A stretch of 6,568 nt of DNA, from the NCBI GenBank assembly GCA_005779525.1, contig SXIZ01000072.1:1-6568 (forward strand), in the 5' to 3' direction. The position numbers and the translations under genes are program-made. Under the pieces are notes generated by a model. That model was not told the origin of the DNA. It ran no database searches and saw only the letters and a program-made list of their open reading frames with translations. Positions 6,484 through 6,568 of the stretch are shown in pieces. The stretch is from Methylococcaceae bacterium (lineage in GTDB: Bacteria; Pseudomonadota; Gammaproteobacteria; Methylococcales; Methylomonadaceae). Each line of letters starts with the position of its first letter. The first letter of the stretch is position 1.

Positions 6484-6568
6484 TTACTAAGCTGCCTGTG
6501 CGGCAGTGAACTCATCCAGATTGTTATTTGCATATTGGGGGCATTTCTAAGCTGCCTGTGCGGCAGTG
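6484..6568 (-). CRISPR. Leader-distal end of a type I-F CRISPR array (cut by window edge)
   Basis: Two copies of a 28-bp repeat are visible: 6484-6511, and 6544-6568, where the last three bases fall outside the window. They agree at 24 of 25 comparable positions; the difference is A6486 versus T6546. The spacer between them (6512-6543) is exactly 32 bp. On the minus strand the repeat reads GTTCACTGCC at its start and ends in the type I-F handle CTTAGAAA, with the Cas6f hairpin CTGCC/GGCAG (6492-6496 with 6502-6506, 5-nt loop). Repeat length, spacer length, hairpin and handle all match type I-F. In that orientation the crRNA precursor runs leftward, so the leader and newest spacers lie to the right outside the window, and this is the trailer end. 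The single change falls in the handle of the last good repeat, as is common in terminal repeats. No cas gene is visible here. Confidence 0.93.

Noticed and set aside
6186..6533. A 115-codon minus-strand open frame running from inside the HerA gene into the CRISPR repeats
   Set aside because: Most of it is antisense to well-supported HerA coding sequence, and its start lies within a CRISPR spacer. The translation shows no recognisable domain.

Overview
The window looks like a chromosomal segment from a gammaproteobacterium. The evidence is a proteobacterial-type HtpG with an almost perfect sigma-32 (RpoH) promoter, a receiver-TPR response regulator paired with a small soluble histidine kinase, and a CRISPR array whose 28-bp repeat and 32-bp spacer are those of type I-F, a subtype best known from Gammaproteobacteria. 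Genus cannot be settled from the sequence alone. Base composition looks moderate by eye.

Layout from left to right. Bases 1-114 hold the last 37 codons of an unrecognised plus-strand gene. It converges on htpG (273-2213, minus strand), and a strong hairpin at 188-233 separates the two. The 110-bp region between htpG and the divergent response regulator carries back-to-back control signals: a sigma-32 promoter reading left into htpG and a perfect TATAAT reading right. On the plus strand follow a receiver-TPR response regulator (2324-3949), a 225-residue histidine kinase 11 bp later (3961-4638), and a HerA/FtsK-type hexameric ATPase (4718-6385). The right edge (6429-6568) is the leader-distal end of a type I-F CRISPR array transcribed on the minus strand. 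It shows one partial repeat cut by the window edge, one spacer, one repeat with a single change, and then what looks like a strongly decayed repeat exactly 32 bp further out.

How the parts fit together. The regulator and kinase very likely form one phosphorelay whose output is protein-protein contact through TPRs, because no DNA-binding or enzymatic output domain is visible. The ATPase is intact but has no visible NurA, SIR2 or DUF4297 partner next to it, so its role (DNA repair or phage defence) is open. No cas genes lie in the window. Repeat orientation predicts that the leader, and perhaps the cas operon, lie to the right of it. I see no wholly new system. The most notable points are the decaying trailer of the I-F array, the solitary HerA beside it, and the sensor-less kinase/TPR-regulator pair.
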